A program made the position numbers and the translations under genes. DNA of 64,000 nt, from NCBI RefSeq assembly GCF_025564085.1, contig NZ_JAMGZJ010000078.1:496001-560000 (forward strand). The letters are read 5' to 3'. The stretch comes from Silvania confinis. Its GTDB lineage: Bacteria; Pseudomonadota; Gammaproteobacteria; Enterobacterales; Enterobacteriaceae. Position 1 is the first letter of the stretch; every line of letters begins with the position of its first letter. The notes below the pieces were generated by a model, which did not search any database, had not been told where the DNA came from, and saw only the letters and a list, made by a program, of their open reading frames with translations. Positions 50,445 through 61,757 of this stretch are shown in pieces.

Positions 50445-51179
50445 ATGAGTTTTGAAGGAAAAATCGCACTGGTCACCGGCGCAAGCCGCGGTATTGGGCG
50501 TGCCATTGCTGAAACGCTCGTCGCGCGTGGCGCGACTGTGATCGGGACTGCAACCAGCGAAAGCGGTGCGCAGGCGATCAGCGAGTATCTGGGTGCAAAC
50601 GGTAAAGGTCTGATGCTGAATGTGACCGATCCTGCATCTATCGAAACTGTTCTGGGAAACATTCGCGCAGAATTTGGTGAAGTCGATATTCTGGTCAATA
50701 ATGCCGGGATAACTCGCGACAACCTGCTGATGCGAATGAAAGATGATGAGTGGAACGATATTATCGAAACCAATCTTTCATCTGTATTCCGTCTGTCAAA
50801 AGCGGTAATGCGAGCTATGATGAAAAAGCGTCATGGTCGTATTATCACTGTCGGTTCTGTGGTTGGTACCATGGGAAATGCTGGTCAGGCTAACTACGCT
50901 GCGGCGAAAGCGGGTCTGATCGGTTTCAGTAAGTCGTTGGCGCGCGAAGTTGCGTCCCGCGGTATTACGGTAAACGTTGTTGCTCCGGGCTTTATTGAAA
51001 CGGACATGACGCGTGCGCTGACTGAAGATCAGCGTGCGGGTACGCTGGCGGCAGTTCCTGCGGGTCGTCTTGGCGACCCTAAAGAAATCGCCAGCGCGGT
51101 AGCATTTTTAGCCTCTGACGAAGCGAGTTACATCACTGGTGAGACTCTCCACGTTAACGGCGGAATGTACATGGTTTAA
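50445..51179 (+). CDS. fabG: 3-oxoacyl-ACP reductase FabG
   Basis: NADPH-dependent reductase of fatty-acid elongation. The short-chain dehydrogenase of 244 residues has Thr-Gly-Ala-Ser-Arg-Gly-Ile-Gly at the cofactor site, Asn-Asn-Ala-Gly-Ile, and the catalytic Ser-Tyr-Lys (Gly-Ser-Val-Val-Gly; Ala-Asn-Tyr-Ala-Ala-Ala-Lys). The start at 50445 gives the E. coli length; the longer reading overlaps fabD and is rejected. Confidence 0.98.
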   Translation: MSFEGKIALVTGASRGIGRAIAETLVARGATVIGTATSESGAQAISEYLGANGKGLMLNVTDPASIETVLGNIRAEFGEVDILVNNAGITRDNLLMRMKDDEWNDIIETNLSSVFRLSKAVMRAMMKKRHGRIITVGSVVGTMGNAGQANYAAAKAGLIGFSKSLAREVASRGITVNVVAPGFIETDMTRALTEDQRAGTLAAVPAGRLGDPKEIASAVAFLASDEASYITGETLHVNGGMYMV

Positions 51180-51260
51180 CCACGATTAAAAAGATTTGCG
51201 TTATTAGGGTGAATGGCCTCAGAATAACGCAAAATCGTGGTACGACCTGCCGGGATTTAG

Positions 51261-51288
51261 TTGCAAATTTTTCAACATTTTATACACT
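51261..51288 (+). promoter_or_regulatory. Putative acpP promoter
   Basis: TTGCAA (51261-51266) and TACACT (51283-51288) are separated by 16 bases in the AT-rich gap before acpP. In E. coli acpP has its own strong promoter in this gap, which fits the much higher need for ACP. Confidence 0.5.
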
Positions 51289-51333
51289 ACGAAAACCATC
51301 GCGAAAGCGAGTTTTGATAGGAAATTTAAGAGT

Positions 51334-51570
51334 ATGAGCACTATCGAAGAACGCGTTAAGAAAATTATTGGCGAACAGCTGGGCGTTAAGCAGGAAGAAG
51401 TTGTGAACTCCGCTTCCTTCGTTGAAGACCTGGGCGCAGATTCTCTTGACACCGTTGAGCTGGTAATGGCTCTGGAAGAAGAGTTTGATACTGAGATTCC
51501 GGACGAAGAAGCTGAGAAAATCACCACCGTTCAGGCTGCCATTGATTACATCAACGGTCACCAGGCGTAA
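51334..51570 (+). CDS. acpP: Acyl carrier protein
   Basis: A 78-residue acidic carrier protein, identical in length to E. coli ACP and nearly so in sequence. It has the phosphopantetheine attachment Ser in [11 protein letters not shown] and ends Asn-Gly-His-Gln-Ala. Strongly biased codons suit high expression. It has its own promoter and terminator within the fab cluster. Confidence 0.99.
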   Translation: MSTIEERVKKIIGEQLGVKQEEVVNSASFVEDLGADSLDTVELVMALEEEFDTEIPDEEAEKITTVQAAIDYINGHQA

Positions 51571-51581
51571 GTGAGCATCTC

Positions 51582-51611
51582 CAGGCGGTCATTCGACCGC
51601 CTGTGTTTTTT
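51582..51611 (+). terminator. Terminator of acpP
   Basis: The 9-pair stem CAGGCGGTC/GACCGCCTG (loop ATTC) is followed by TGTTTTTT. Partial read-through into fabF is likely. Confidence 0.85.
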
Positions 51612-51620
51612 CTTGTGTAG

Positions 51621-52901
<1,281 letters not shown>

Positions 52902-52948
52902 CGCGGTTAGCCGGGTTAGCCACTGAGCTGCCCGGCAAATTGATAAAA

Positions 52949-52974
52949 AAGGTCCGCTTGTCGGGCCTTTTTTA
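52949..52974 (+). terminator. Terminator of fabF
   Basis: The stem AAGGTCCG/CGGGCCTT (one T-G pair, loop CTTGT) is followed by a run of T. Confidence 0.8.
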
Positions 52975-53043
52975 TTCGGTTTTCTTCCCTTGTCCCAGGC
53001 ATTTCATCCTGCCAAACTACCCGACCACCTTTAAGGAGCCACC

Positions 53044-53853
53044 ATGTTCGTGATCAATGGCATGAAGCAGGCACATCTTCCGGCGAGTGACAGGGCTATC
53101 CAGTTTGGCGACGGCTGTTTTACCACCGCGCGCATTATGGCGGGCCAAGTCTGTTTGCTCGATGCGCACCTGCAACGCCTGCAGGCGGCCTGCGAAAAAC
53201 TGTTCATCGCTTTTACGCAGTGGCAAGAACTGCAGCGCGAAATGGTTGAGCAGGCGCAGGGCGTTGAGCGCGGTGTGCTTAAAGTCATCATTAGCCGTGG
53301 TAGTGGCGGCAGAGGATACAGCGCCGCCGACTGTCTGCATCCGGTGCGCATCCTCTCTGTTTCCGCTTATCCTGCACATTACGATCGCTGGCGCACCGAA
53401 GGGATTAGCCTCGAATTAAGTCCGATCCGGCTGGGTCGCAACCCACAGCTCGCCGGAATCAAACATCTTAACCGCCTTGAGCAGGTGCTGATCCGTACCC
53501 ATCTTGAACAGACAACGGCCGATGAAGCGCTGGTTCTTGACAGCGACGGCTTCATTACGGAATGCTGTGCGGCGAATTTATTCTGGCGACGGGGGAGTGA
53601 TGTGTTTACGCCCCGAATGGATCAGGCGGGCGTGAACGGTCTGATGCGACAGTTTTGTCTGCAACAACTGGCACACTCCGGATTCCACGTTGTCGAAGTG
53701 AATGCGCGCGAGGCCGCGCTGACCGGCGTGGACGAGTTAGTCGTCTGCAATGCACTGATGCCGGTCGTCCCGGTCCGCCAGTATGGTTCTCAACGCTTAT
53801 TATCGCGTGAGTTGTACTCATTTTTAGCCCCACTGTGTGAGCAAACCAGATAG
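53044..53853 (+). CDS. pabC: Aminodeoxychorismate lyase PabC
   Basis: PLP enzyme that releases p-aminobenzoate from aminodeoxychorismate for folate synthesis. The 269-residue class IV aminotransferase-fold protein has [13 protein letters not shown] near the N-terminus and the Schiff-base Lys in [10 protein letters not shown]. It heads pabC-mltG-tmk-holB-ycfH, which are closely packed. Confidence 0.96.
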   Translation: MFVINGMKQAHLPASDRAIQFGDGCFTTARIMAGQVCLLDAHLQRLQAACEKLFIAFTQWQELQREMVEQAQGVERGVLKVIISRGSGGRGYSAADCLHPVRILSVSAYPAHYDRWRTEGISLELSPIRLGRNPQLAGIKHLNRLEQVLIRTHLEQTTADEALVLDSDGFITECCAANLFWRRGSDVFTPRMDQAGVNGLMRQFCLQQLAHSGFHVVEVNAREAALTGVDELVVCNALMPVVPVRQYGSQRLLSRELYSFLAPLCEQTR

Positions 53854-53855
53854 TC

Positions 53856-54878
53856 ATGAAGAAAATGCTACGTTTTATTCTCCTCGTTATTGTCGTGCTG
53901 GGCATCGCTGCTGGCGTGGGGATGTGGAAAGTTCGCCAACTGGCGGGAAGCCCAATTCTTATCGCCGAAGAGACCATCTTCACTCTGAAAGCAGGCACCG
54001 GGCGCCTGGCGCTGGGCGATCAGCTGTATGCCGATAAGGTCATTAACCGTCCGCGCGTGTTTCAGTGGTTACTGCGCGTGCAGCCGGAGCTGTCGCATTT
54101 CAAGGCGGGCACGTACCGCCTGACGCCGGGAATGACCGTCAAAGAGATGCTGCAGTTGCTCGAAAGCGGTAAAGAGGCCCAGTTCCCGCTGCGTCTGGTA
54201 GAAGGGATGCGGCTGAGCGATTACCTCCAGCAACTGCGTAATGCGCCTTATATCAAACACACCCTGCCGGACGACAGCTATGCAACCGTGGCCGAGGTGC
54301 TGAAGTTTGAGCATCCCGAGTGGGTGGAAGGCTGGTTCTGGCCTGATACCTGGATGTATACCGCAGGAACAACCGATGTTGCCATGTTGCAACGCGCGCA
54401 CAAGAAAATGGTCGAGGCGGTCGACAAAACCTGGGAAGGGCGGATGGACGGCCTGCCGTACAAAGATAAAAATCAGTTTGTGACCATGGCATCGATCGTC
54501 GAGAAAGAGACCGCCGTTGCCCATGAGCGTGACCAGGTGGCCTCGGTCTTTATTAATCGCCTGCGTATTGGTATGCGTCTGCAGACCGACCCGACCGTCA
54601 TTTACGGAATGGGGGAGAACTACAAAGGCAAGATCTCGCGTGCAGACCTGGAAACCCCAACGGCATATAATACCTACGTCATTAGCGGCATGCCGCCGGG
54701 GCCTATCGCCACGCCGGGCCAGGCGTCGTTGAGCGCCGCCGCGCATCCTGCTAAAACGCCGTATCTCTATTTCGTTGCTGACGGAAAGGGCGGACATACA
54801 TTCAATACCAATCTTGCCAGTCATAATCGTTCGGTTCAGGACTATCTGAAGGCACTTAAGGAAAAAAATGCGCAGTAA
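53856..54878 (+). CDS. mltG: Endolytic murein transglycosylase MltG
   Basis: An inner-membrane-anchored enzyme that cuts nascent glycan strands and sets their length. The 340-residue protein has one N-terminal membrane helix (about 5-25), a LysM-like region, and the YceG domain with the catalytic Glu in Ser-Ile-Val-Glu-Lys-Glu-Thr-Ala. The conserved Gln-Thr-Asp-Pro-Thr-Val-Ile-Tyr-Gly follows. It starts 2 bases after pabC and overlaps tmk by 11 bases. Confidence 0.96.
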   Translation: MKKMLRFILLVIVVLGIAAGVGMWKVRQLAGSPILIAEETIFTLKAGTGRLALGDQLYADKVINRPRVFQWLLRVQPELSHFKAGTYRLTPGMTVKEMLQLLESGKEAQFPLRLVEGMRLSDYLQQLRNAPYIKHTLPDDSYATVAEVLKFEHPEWVEGWFWPDTWMYTAGTTDVAMLQRAHKKMVEAVDKTWEGRMDGLPYKDKNQFVTMASIVEKETAVAHERDQVASVFINRLRIGMRLQTDPTVIYGMGENYKGKISRADLETPTAYNTYVISGMPPGPIATPGQASLSAAAHPAKTPYLYFVADGKGGHTFNTNLASHNRSVQDYLKALKEKNAQ

Positions 54879-55509
54879 TTACATCGTCATTGAGGGGCTG
54901 GAAGGTGCCGGAAAAACAACCGCCCGTAATACCGTGGTTGAAACGCTTAAACAGCATGGCATCGAAGAGATGGTTTTCACTCGCGAACCGGGCGGCACGC
55001 AGCTGGCAGAAAAACTGCGCAGCCTGGTGCTGGATATAAAATCGGTCGGCGACGAGGTGATCACTGACAAAGCCGAAGTCATGATGTTCTACGCGGCGCG
55101 CGTGCAGCTGGTTGAGACGGTGATTAAGCCTGCCCTGGAAAGCGGCAGTTGGGTGATTGGCGATCGCCACGATCTCTCCACCCAGGCCTATCAGGGCGGT
55201 GGACGCGGCATTGACCAGCAGATGCTCGCGACGCTTCGCGATGCAGTGTTGGGTGATTTTCGTCCAAACCTGACGCTGTACCTTGATGTGACGCCAGAAG
55301 TGGGCCTGAAGCGTGCGCGTGCGCGTGGCGAACTGGATCGTATTGAGCAAGAGTCGCTGGACTTTTTCAACCGTACCCGCGCCCGCTACCGCGAGCTGGC
55401 CGCAGCGGACAGCAGCATTCGCACTGTCGACGCCACGCAGCCGTTGGACGACGTTTTGCGTGATATTCGGCAAACCGTCACTGACTGGCTGAAGGAACAA
55501 CAGGCATGA
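54868..55509 (+). CDS. tmk: Thymidylate kinase
   Basis: Phosphorylates dTMP to dTDP. The 213-residue protein has the P-loop Gly-Leu-Glu-Gly-Ala-Gly-Lys-Thr-Thr, the DR motif [12 protein letters not shown], and the LID region with Arg residues typical of the E. coli-type (type II) enzyme. It overlaps mltG by 11 and holB by 4 bases, indicating coupled translation. Confidence 0.97.
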   Translation: MRSNYIVIEGLEGAGKTTARNTVVETLKQHGIEEMVFTREPGGTQLAEKLRSLVLDIKSVGDEVITDKAEVMMFYAARVQLVETVIKPALESGSWVIGDRHDLSTQAYQGGGRGIDQQMLATLRDAVLGDFRPNLTLYLDVTPEVGLKRARARGELDRIEQESLDFFNRTRARYRELAAADSSIRTVDATQPLDDVLRDIRQTVTDWLKEQQA

Positions 55510-56510
55510 AATGGTATCCATGGTTGCGCCCGCACCTTGAGCAGCTGGTCAACAGCTATCAGTCCGGACGGGGGCATCATGCGTTACTGATCCAGTCGCT
55601 GCCGGGCATGGGCGACGATGCGCTGATTTACGCTATCAGCCGTTTTCTGATGTGCCAGCAGCCGCAGGGCCACAAAAGCTGTGGCCAGTGCCGCAGCTGC
55701 CAGCTAATGCAGGCCCAGACGCATCCGGACTATTACACGCTTGAGCCAGAGAAGGGGAAAACCTCTCTGGGTATCGATGCGGTACGCGCGGTTAACGAAA
55801 AGCTGTACGAACGCGCGCGTCTTGGTGGGGCCAAAGTCGTCTGGTTGAAGGATGCCGCCCAGCTCACCGAGGCAGCGGCGAACGCATTGCTTAAAACGCT
55901 GGAAGAGCCACCGGAAAATACCTGGTTCCTGCTGGCCTGCCGCGAACCGGGCCGTCTGCTGGCGACGCTACGCAGCCGCTGTCGTCTGCATCATCTCAGC
56001 GTGCCACAGGAAGCCTGGGCAATAGGCTGGCTTGCGCGTGAAGTGACGGTGTCACAAGACGCGGCCCTGAGCGCGCTGCGTTTGTGCGGCGGCGCGCCTG
56101 CTGCCGCGCTGGATTTATTGCAGCAAAAGGTCTGGGCGCAGCGGGAACAGCTTTGCCAGACGCTGGGTGCGGTAGCAGACAGCGGCGACTGGCTGAGTTT
56201 ACTGTCAGTATTAAATCATGAACAGGCGAGCGAGCGTCTGCACTGGCTCGCGGCTTTGCTGCTGGACGCCCTTAAAATTCAGCAGGCCGCGACCCTGCTC
56301 AGCAATGCTGATGCCTGGCCACTGGTTAGCGGCCTCGCGCAACGCCTGCCGGGCGTGGCACTGCGCGCTATGCTTAATGACGTGTGCCAGTGTCGTGAAC
56401 AACTGCTTAGCGTAACGGGGCTGAACCGGGAGCTGGTTCTGACCAACCTGTTACTCAATTTTGAGCATTACCTGCAACCGGGCACGCCATTGCCCGTTTC
56501 CCATCTCTGA
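55506..56510 (+). CDS. holB: DNA polymerase III delta-prime subunit
   Basis: Clamp-loader subunit that works with DnaX and HolA to load the beta clamp. The 334-residue protein has a zinc module (Cys near residue 50 and Cys-Gly-Gln-Cys-Arg-Ser-Cys) and a modified AAA+ core. The sensor 1-type Ser-Arg-Cys stands as Leu-Arg-Ser-Arg-Cys-Arg. It lacks a functional P-loop as usual for delta-prime. The start ATGA overlaps the tmk stop. Confidence 0.96.
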   Translation: MKWYPWLRPHLEQLVNSYQSGRGHHALLIQSLPGMGDDALIYAISRFLMCQQPQGHKSCGQCRSCQLMQAQTHPDYYTLEPEKGKTSLGIDAVRAVNEKLYERARLGGAKVVWLKDAAQLTEAAANALLKTLEEPPENTWFLLACREPGRLLATLRSRCRLHHLSVPQEAWAIGWLAREVTVSQDAALSALRLCGGAPAAALDLLQQKVWAQREQLCQTLGAVADSGDWLSLLSVLNHEQASERLHWLAALLLDALKIQQAATLLSNADAWPLVSGLAQRLPGVALRAMLNDVCQCREQLLSVTGLNRELVLTNLLLNFEHYLQPGTPLPVSHL

Positions 56511-56520
56511 GAGAGACACC

Positions 56521-57315
56521 ATGTTTTTAGTCGACTCACACTGCCATCTTGATGGCCTGGATTATCAATCCCTGCATAAAAACGTCGATGACGTGCTGGC
56601 GAAAGCCGCCGCCCGAGATGTGAAATTTTGTCTGGCTGTAGCCACCACCTTACCCGGCTATCGCAGCATGCGCGAACTGGTCGGCGTGCGCGACAACGTG
56701 GTGTTCTCCTGCGGCGTCCATCCGCTGAACCAGGATGAAGAGTACGTCGTGGAGGACTTACGGCGCATGGCGGCGGAAGAGGGCGTAGTGGCGATGGGGG
56801 AGACCGGGCTGGATTATTTTTACACGCCGGAAACAAAACCCCGCCAGCAGGAATCCTTCCGCGACCATATCCGCATAGGCCGGGAGCTGAATAAGCCGGT
56901 TATCGTGCATACGCGCGATGCGCGCGCCGATACACTGGCGATCCTGAAAGAAGAAAACGTGACGGATTGTGGTGGCGTACTACACTGTTTCACTGAAGAC
57001 AGAGAAACAGCGGGCAAACTGCTGGATATGGGTTTTTATATCTCGTTTTCCGGGATCGTGACGTTCCGTAATGCGGAGCAGCTTCGTGAGGCCGCGCGCT
57101 ACGTACCGCTCGATCGCCTGCTGGTGGAAACAGATTCCCCTTATCTGGCTCCGGTACCGCATCGCGGTAAAGAAAATCAACCCGCAATGGTACGGGATGT
57201 GGCCGAGTACATGGCCGTTTTGAAAGGCGTCGAAGTTGAAGAACTGGCACGCATTACCACAGCTAACTTTGCCAACCTCTTCCACATCGATCCCTCCCGC
57301 CTGCAATCTGCCTGA
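56521..57315 (+). CDS. ycfH: TatD-family metal-dependent hydrolase YcfH
   Basis: A predicted divalent-metal-dependent DNase/hydrolase of 264 residues. Visible metal-site motifs are Asp-Ser-His-Cys-His-Leu-Asp at the N-terminus, Gly-Glu-Thr-Gly-Leu-Asp-Tyr, a His in Val-His-Thr-Arg-Asp-Ala, His in Gly-Val-Leu-His-Cys-Phe, and Glu-Thr-Asp-Ser-Pro-Tyr-Leu. The start at 56521 gives the E. coli length and follows GAGAGACACC; a longer reading overlaps holB. Last gene before the ptsG control region. Confidence 0.95.
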   Translation: MFLVDSHCHLDGLDYQSLHKNVDDVLAKAAARDVKFCLAVATTLPGYRSMRELVGVRDNVVFSCGVHPLNQDEEYVVEDLRRMAAEEGVVAMGETGLDYFYTPETKPRQQESFRDHIRIGRELNKPVIVHTRDARADTLAILKEENVTDCGGVLHCFTEDRETAGKLLDMGFYISFSGIVTFRNAEQLREAARYVPLDRLLVETDSPYLAPVPHRGKENQPAMVRDVAEYMAVLKGVEVEELARITTANFANLFHIDPSRLQSA

Positions 57316-57363
57316 TTAGACTCTTTTTTTAAGGCTCGTAATAAATCAGTAAAGCGAGTACAG

Positions 57364-57396
57364 TTCACCGCCCTTTTTGGGGCGGTGAAGGCTTTT
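57364..57396 (+). terminator. Terminator after ycfH
   Basis: The 10-pair stem TTCACCGCCC/GGGCGGTGAA is followed by GGCTTTTC, 50 bases past the ycfH stop. Confidence 0.6.
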
Positions 57397-57490
57397 CTTG
57401 AGACATCCAGAAACAACTTTTGTAAAATTCTGAAAGTTTTTCCGATGCCATAGGCTGAAACGTGATAGCCGTCAAACAAAGATACGCGGA

Positions 57491-57517
57491 TTTATTTTAC
57501 TCTGTGTAATAAATAAA
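57491..57517 (+). promoter_or_regulatory. Mlc operator in the ptsG control region
   Basis: The AT-rich sequence starts TTTATTTTACTCTGTGTAAT and continues AAATAAA. As I remember it, this is nearly identical to the E. coli ptsG region bound by Mlc, which represses ptsG without glucose. The position 96-122 bases before the start codon also agrees. Confidence 0.65.
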
Positions 57518-57584
57518 GGGCGCTTAGATGTCCTGTCCACGGCACGGTTCTCCCCCCGGGCCAATGCGTGAAAACGTAAAAAAA

Positions 57585-57604
57585 GCACAAATACTCAGGA
57601 GCAC
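57585..57604 (+). promoter_or_regulatory. Probable SgrS pairing site in ptsG mRNA
   Basis: The bases before the start codon include CAAATACTCAGGAGCAC, covering the ribosome-binding site. The E. coli counterpart pairs with the small RNA SgrS under sugar-phosphate stress, and the core ATACTCAGGAG is kept. SgrS itself is not in this window. Confidence 0.6.
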
Positions 57605-57612
57605 TCTCAATT

Positions 57613-59046
57613 ATGTTTAAGAATGCATTTGCTAACCTGCAGAAGGTCGGTAAATCGCTGATGCTGCCAGTATCCGTACTGCCTATCGCAGGTATCCTGC
57701 TGGGCGTCGGTTCTGCAAACTTCAGCTGGCTGCCAGCCGTAGTTTCTCATGTGATGGCCGAAGCAGGCGGTTCTGTTTTTGCTAACATGCCACTGATCTT
57801 CGCTATCGGCGTTGCGCTTGGCTTCACCAATAACGACGGCGTATCTGCACTGGCCGCTGTCGTTGCATACGGCATCATGGTTAAGACCATGGCGGTGGTT
57901 GCACCTCTGGTTCTGCACTTGCCACCTGAAGAGATCGCGTCAAAACACCTGGCTGATACCGGTGTTCTGGGCGGGATTATCTCGGGTGCGATTGCGGCCT
58001 ATATGTTTAACCGCTTCTATCGTATCAAGCTGCCTGAGTATCTGGGCTTCTTTGCTGGTAAGCGTTTTGTTCCAATCATCTCTGGTCTGGCGGCGATTTT
58101 CACTGGCGTGATCCTCTCCTTCATCTGGCCTCCGATTGGTTCCGCTATCCAGACGTTCTCCCAGTGGGCGGCGTACCAGAACCCGGTAGTGGCGTTCGGT
58201 ATTTACGGCTTCATTGAGCGTTGCCTGGTGCCGTTTGGTCTGCACCACATCTGGAACGTTCCTTTCCAGATGCAGATCGGCGAATACACCAACGCAGCAG
58301 GTCAGGTCTTCCATGGCGATATCCCTCGCTACATGGCAGGCGACCCAACTGCAGGCAAACTGTCTGGCGGCTTCCTGTTCAAAATGTACGGCCTGCCGGC
58401 TGCTGCGATTGCAATCTGGCACTCTGCTAAACCAGAGAACCGTGCAAAAGTGGGCGGCATCATGATCTCCGCAGCGCTGACCTCGTTCCTGACCGGTATC
58501 ACCGAGCCGATCGAGTTCTCCTTCATGTTCGTTGCGCCGATCCTGTACATCATTCACGCGGTTCTGGCTGGTCTGGCATTCCCAATCTGTATTCTGCTGG
58601 GTATGCGTGACGGTACATCGTTCTCGCACGGTCTGATCGACTTCATCGTCCTGTCTGGTAACAGCAGCAAACTGTGGCTGTTCCCAATCGTCGGGGCGTG
58701 CTACGCAGTGCTGTACTACACCATCTTCCGCGTGCTGATCAAAGCACTGGACCTGAAAACACCAGGTCGTGAAGATTCGTCTGAAGATGTGAAAACAACA
58801 TCGACCAGCGAAATGGCTCCAGCTCTGATTGCAGCGTTCGGCGGCCGTGACAACATCACTAACCTGGACGCGTGTATCACTCGTCTGCGTGTGAGCGTTG
58901 CTGATGTGGCTAAAGTTGACCAACCAGGCCTGAAAAAATTAGGCGCAGCGGGCGTTGTTGTAGCAGGTTCGGGTGTTCAGGCAATTTTCGGTACTAAATC
59001 CGATAACCTGAAAACCGAAATGGATGAGTACATCCGCAACAACTAA
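57613..59046 (+). CDS. ptsG: Glucose PTS permease IICB
   Basis: Takes up and phosphorylates glucose. The 477-residue protein has a membrane IIC domain (about 1-385, about ten helices) and a cytoplasmic IIB domain (about 400-477). The IIB phosphorylation site is Cys in [11 protein letters not shown]. The IIC motif Gly-Ile-Thr-Glu-Pro-Ile-Glu-Phe-Ser is present. Length equals E. coli PtsG. Control by Mlc and SgrS is indicated by the upstream sequence. Confidence 0.98.
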   Translation: MFKNAFANLQKVGKSLMLPVSVLPIAGILLGVGSANFSWLPAVVSHVMAEAGGSVFANMPLIFAIGVALGFTNNDGVSALAAVVAYGIMVKTMAVVAPLVLHLPPEEIASKHLADTGVLGGIISGAIAAYMFNRFYRIKLPEYLGFFAGKRFVPIISGLAAIFTGVILSFIWPPIGSAIQTFSQWAAYQNPVVAFGIYGFIERCLVPFGLHHIWNVPFQMQIGEYTNAAGQVFHGDIPRYMAGDPTAGKLSGGFLFKMYGLPAAAIAIWHSAKPENRAKVGGIMISAALTSFLTGITEPIEFSFMFVAPILYIIHAVLAGLAFPICILLGMRDGTSFSHGLIDFIVLSGNSSKLWLFPIVGACYAVLYYTIFRVLIKALDLKTPGREDSSEDVKTTSTSEMAPALIAAFGGRDNITNLDACITRLRVSVADVAKVDQPGLKKLGAAGVVVAGSGVQAIFGTKSDNLKTEMDEYIRNN

Positions 59047-59065
59047 GTTGTGACCTGGGGAGACT

Positions 59066-59091
59066 AAGGCAGCCGAATGGCTGCCTTTTTT
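59066..59091 (+). terminator. Terminator of ptsG
   Basis: The 9-pair stem AAGGCAGCC/GGCTGCCTT (loop GAAT) is followed by a T run, 20 bases after the stop. Confidence 0.9.
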
Positions 59092-59112
59092 ATTGCCTGT
59101 GGTTTGGGAAAT

Positions 59113-59142
59113 GCCCGGTGGCGCTACGCTTACCGTGCCTAC
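59113..59142. repeat. REP-like element between ptsG and fhuE
   Basis: Reads GCCCGGTGGCGCTACGCTTA and continues to GTGCCTAC, closely matching the copy at 45908-45937. It lies at a convergent intergenic position. Confidence 0.75.
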
Positions 59143-59167
59143 AAAACCGGGACCGAACCGCGCGCAT

Positions 59168-59194
59168 AAAAAAAGGGAGCCAACTGGCTCCCTT
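59168..59194 (-). terminator. Terminator of fhuE
   Basis: The stem AAGGGAGCC/GGCTCCCTT is followed, on the minus strand, by a T run (A59168-A59174 on the plus strand), 18 bases after the fhuE stop. Confidence 0.85.
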
Positions 59195-59211
59195 AAATAT
59201 CAGATGATGGA

Positions 59212-61401
59212 TTAGAACTGATAGCTGGCGGTCACGCTTACGTTACGCGGTTCGCCATACACGATTTCGCCGTCGACGTTAGTGTCGTAGGTCTTATCGA
59301 AGAGGTTGTTCAGGTTACCCTGCAGAGAGAAGTTCTTGGTGACCTGATAACGCGTGAAGAGATCAACCAGCGCGTAGCTGCCCTGTGACGCACGCCAGGT
59401 CCCGTACGGGGTATCCTGGTAAGTGTACACGCCGTTTTGCCAGTTAACGCCACCACCCACGGTCAGCTCAGGCATGACCGGCAGACGATAGCTGGTAAAC
59501 AGTTTCACGGTGGTACGCGGCAGGTTCGGGTTAACCGCCTTGCCTTCGTTATCTTCCGCGACGTAACGCGTTGCACCGAAGGTCATCTGCCAGTTATCCG
59601 TCAGCGCGCCGTTGATTTCAAACTCAACGCCTTTGCTCACGGTACCGTCTACGCTCTTGTAAGCCGTATCCGTAGAGCCCTGAATCATCTGGCCAGTGCT
59701 CTGTCCCAGGTTATCCTGCTCGATGCGGAATATGGACAGCGTGGTGGTCAGACGGCTGTTCATCCAGTCGGATTTCAGGCCAGCTTCGTAGTTATTACCG
59801 GTGATCGGAGAAAGATATTTGCCCGAGCTATCACGGTAGTTCTGCGGCTGGAAGATAGAGGTATAGCTGGCGTAGGTCGACCAGTTGTCATTGATGTCAA
59901 ACACCAGACCCGCATAAGGCGTGGTGTGGTTCTGCTCCATGCCGTAAGTCATGGTGTCGACGCGCCAGTTGGTGTAGCGCGCGCCGAGGATCAGGTGCAG
60001 CGGATCGGCCAGCGAAATACGGGTTGCCGCATACACTGATTTCATGTCGGTGGTATCGTCCTGCGCCAGCGACTGCGCTCCCCAGTTGGTTTCCGGGAAA
60101 TTACCGTTGTAATCGTAGAAATTGCCCAGCTCATCCGGGTAGACGTTCGCCCAGGAGTTGGTATAGCGGTTTGTCTGACGGCTGAAGCTGCCGCCAATCA
60201 TCACGGTGTGCTGGCGACCCAACAGCTCATAGCCACCGTCGGCAAACAGATCCACCGCATCCACTTTACGAACGCCGCTGTTCCAGCCGGTGCCGCCAAC
60301 GTAATCATAGCCCGGACCGTAGCTCGCATAAGGGCCGACCAGCGTGCCGGTGCTCTTATCGACAAAGGCGTCGATATACATCGCTTTACTGTCGAATTTG
60401 GCCTCGGTATGGGTCGCATTCAGCGTTGCCTGCCAGTCATCAGCAAAGCGCTGCTTCAGGGTAAAGAAGACTTTATTGAATTCTTTGTCGTTGTACGCCC
60501 AGTCTGGTGAGGTGCTGTGGGCGCGATCGTAATGCAGGACGCTGCCGTCGGTGTTCCAGCGTGGCAAGCCACCCCAGGTCTGGTTGTTGGTGTCGTTACG
60601 CTGATATTCGTAGCCGACGGACAACGCGGTGCTAGTGCCCAGATCGGCGTCCAGGATACCGGAGAAGAAGGTGCGCTTCTGGTTGTTACGATCGAGCCAG
60701 GAGTTGCTGTCCTGGTATCCCGCCACGATGCGGCCGCGAAGGTTGCCGTCTTCCGTCAGCGGGCTTTGCATGTCCATCACGTAGCGCTGTTTGTTCCAGC
60801 TACCGTATTCTGCCGACAGATTGCCTTTGAATTCGCGGCTGGTGGCATGCTTACGCACCATGTTGATCGCCGCCGACGGGTTGCCGGTGCCGGTCATCAG
60901 GCCGTTGGCGCCACGGACGATCTCAATGCGCTCATACAGGGCCGTGTCTGACTGAGAATCACCCAGGTTCCAGCGCGATTCGAAATAGGTTGGGATGCCA
61001 TCGAGCATATAGTTGTCGATGGCGAAACCGCGGGAGTAAAAGTTGCTGCGGTCGGAGTCAGTGGAGACTTTGCTGATCCCCATCGTGCTGTCCATCACGT
61101 CGCCCAGGGTCTGCAGCTGCTGGTCTTCCATGCGCTGTTCGCTGACGATGGTCACCGACTGCGGAATATCACGCTGGACCATTTGCATTTTGGTGCCCAC
61201 GGTCGTGGTTTTGACGCTGTAGTCCTGGCTGTCGTCAGAAGATGAGCCCGACTGGGCGGAACCATCAACAATAACGGTGTCTTCGGTCGGTGCGGCAAAG
61301 CTGGTAGCGGGGATCAACGCAAAGGCAATACAGGCTGCCAGCAGCGATGGTTTTGCGACAGGCTGGCGTTGCCCGTCCCTGGTGTGTTTCATGAAAGACA
61401 T
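59212..61401 (-). CDS. fhuE: Ferric coprogen / rhodotorulate TonB-dependent receptor FhuE
   Basis: Outer-membrane receptor for hydroxamate siderophores such as coprogen, ferrioxamine B and rhodotorulic acid. The 729-residue protein equals E. coli FhuE in length. It has a signal peptide ending near Ser-Phe-Ala-Ala, the TonB box Glu-Asp-Thr-Val-Ile-Val, a plug domain (about 60-170, with Arg-Gly-Ala-Asn-Gly-Leu-Met-Thr-Gly), and a 22-strand barrel ending in Tyr-Gln-Phe. The start at 61401 has AAGGG eight bases upstream; upstream codons from 61455 are not conserved. Iron control by Fur is expected. Confidence 0.95.
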   Translation of the reverse strand: MSFMKHTRDGQRQPVAKPSLLAACIAFALIPATSFAAPTEDTVIVDGSAQSGSSSDDSQDYSVKTTTVGTKMQMVQRDIPQSVTIVSEQRMEDQQLQTLGDVMDSTMGISKVSTDSDRSNFYSRGFAIDNYMLDGIPTYFESRWNLGDSQSDTALYERIEIVRGANGLMTGTGNPSAAINMVRKHATSREFKGNLSAEYGSWNKQRYVMDMQSPLTEDGNLRGRIVAGYQDSNSWLDRNNQKRTFFSGILDADLGTSTALSVGYEYQRNDTNNQTWGGLPRWNTDGSVLHYDRAHSTSPDWAYNDKEFNKVFFTLKQRFADDWQATLNATHTEAKFDSKAMYIDAFVDKSTGTLVGPYASYGPGYDYVGGTGWNSGVRKVDAVDLFADGGYELLGRQHTVMIGGSFSRQTNRYTNSWANVYPDELGNFYDYNGNFPETNWGAQSLAQDDTTDMKSVYAATRISLADPLHLILGARYTNWRVDTMTYGMEQNHTTPYAGLVFDINDNWSTYASYTSIFQPQNYRDSSGKYLSPITGNNYEAGLKSDWMNSRLTTTLSIFRIEQDNLGQSTGQMIQGSTDTAYKSVDGTVSKGVEFEINGALTDNWQMTFGATRYVAEDNEGKAVNPNLPRTTVKLFTSYRLPVMPELTVGGGVNWQNGVYTYQDTPYGTWRASQGSYALVDLFTRYQVTKNFSLQGNLNNLFDKTYDTNVDGEIVYGEPRNVSVTASYQF

Positions 61402-61757
61402 CAACAAACCCTTTATGAGTGAAGTGTGAATGTAATGCCCCCGTTCCGTAAGCACAGTCGGAGGTCGTTTTCTATGTTAAAAATGCGCATGAAAATGCAA
61501 ATGCGAAATATACGCATTGTGATTAAACCTGTAAACAGACGTTTCAGGCGTAAATGAAATTAGGTTTCAGGATTTCAGGGGAGCGCGCGGTGAATACCGG
61601 GGGATAAATTGCACGATAAAGAAAGAAATCGAGGGATAAGGTTGAAAGGTCAGGAGAAAGTCGCTCATACTCATGCGTTGCATCACACATCAATGCGCCT
61701 GCACCGCGTGGAGTGTTACCGGGCACGCCGCCAGATTAAATGAATAAGGAAAACCTC
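61402..61757. other. fhuE-hinT divergent intergenic region
   Basis: 356 bases without a convincing gene. A cluster of ATGC-containing repeats at 61482-61520, with the hexamers GAAAAT and GCAAAT in series, could be a degenerate Fur site for fhuE. The hinT promoter must lie further right, where I see no clear elements. A short minus-strand frame at 61544-61726 has no recognisable product. Confidence 0.55.
61482..61520 (-). promoter_or_regulatory. Possible Fur-binding region of fhuE
   Basis: The AT-rich repeats ATGCGCATGAAAATGCAAAT followed by GCGAAATATACGCATT lie 80-120 bases before the fhuE start. They fit the hexamer-array view of Fur sites only loosely. The main support is that fhuE is Fur-regulated in E. 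coli. Confidence 0.35.

Noticed and set aside
57940..58923. A 327-codon open frame antisense to ptsG
   Set aside because: Complement of ptsG with the usual shadow composition and no start signal; not a gene.
61544..61726. A 60-codon minus-strand frame upstream of fhuE
   Set aside because: No homology that I recognise, no ribosome-binding site; it lies in the promoter region between fhuE and hinT.
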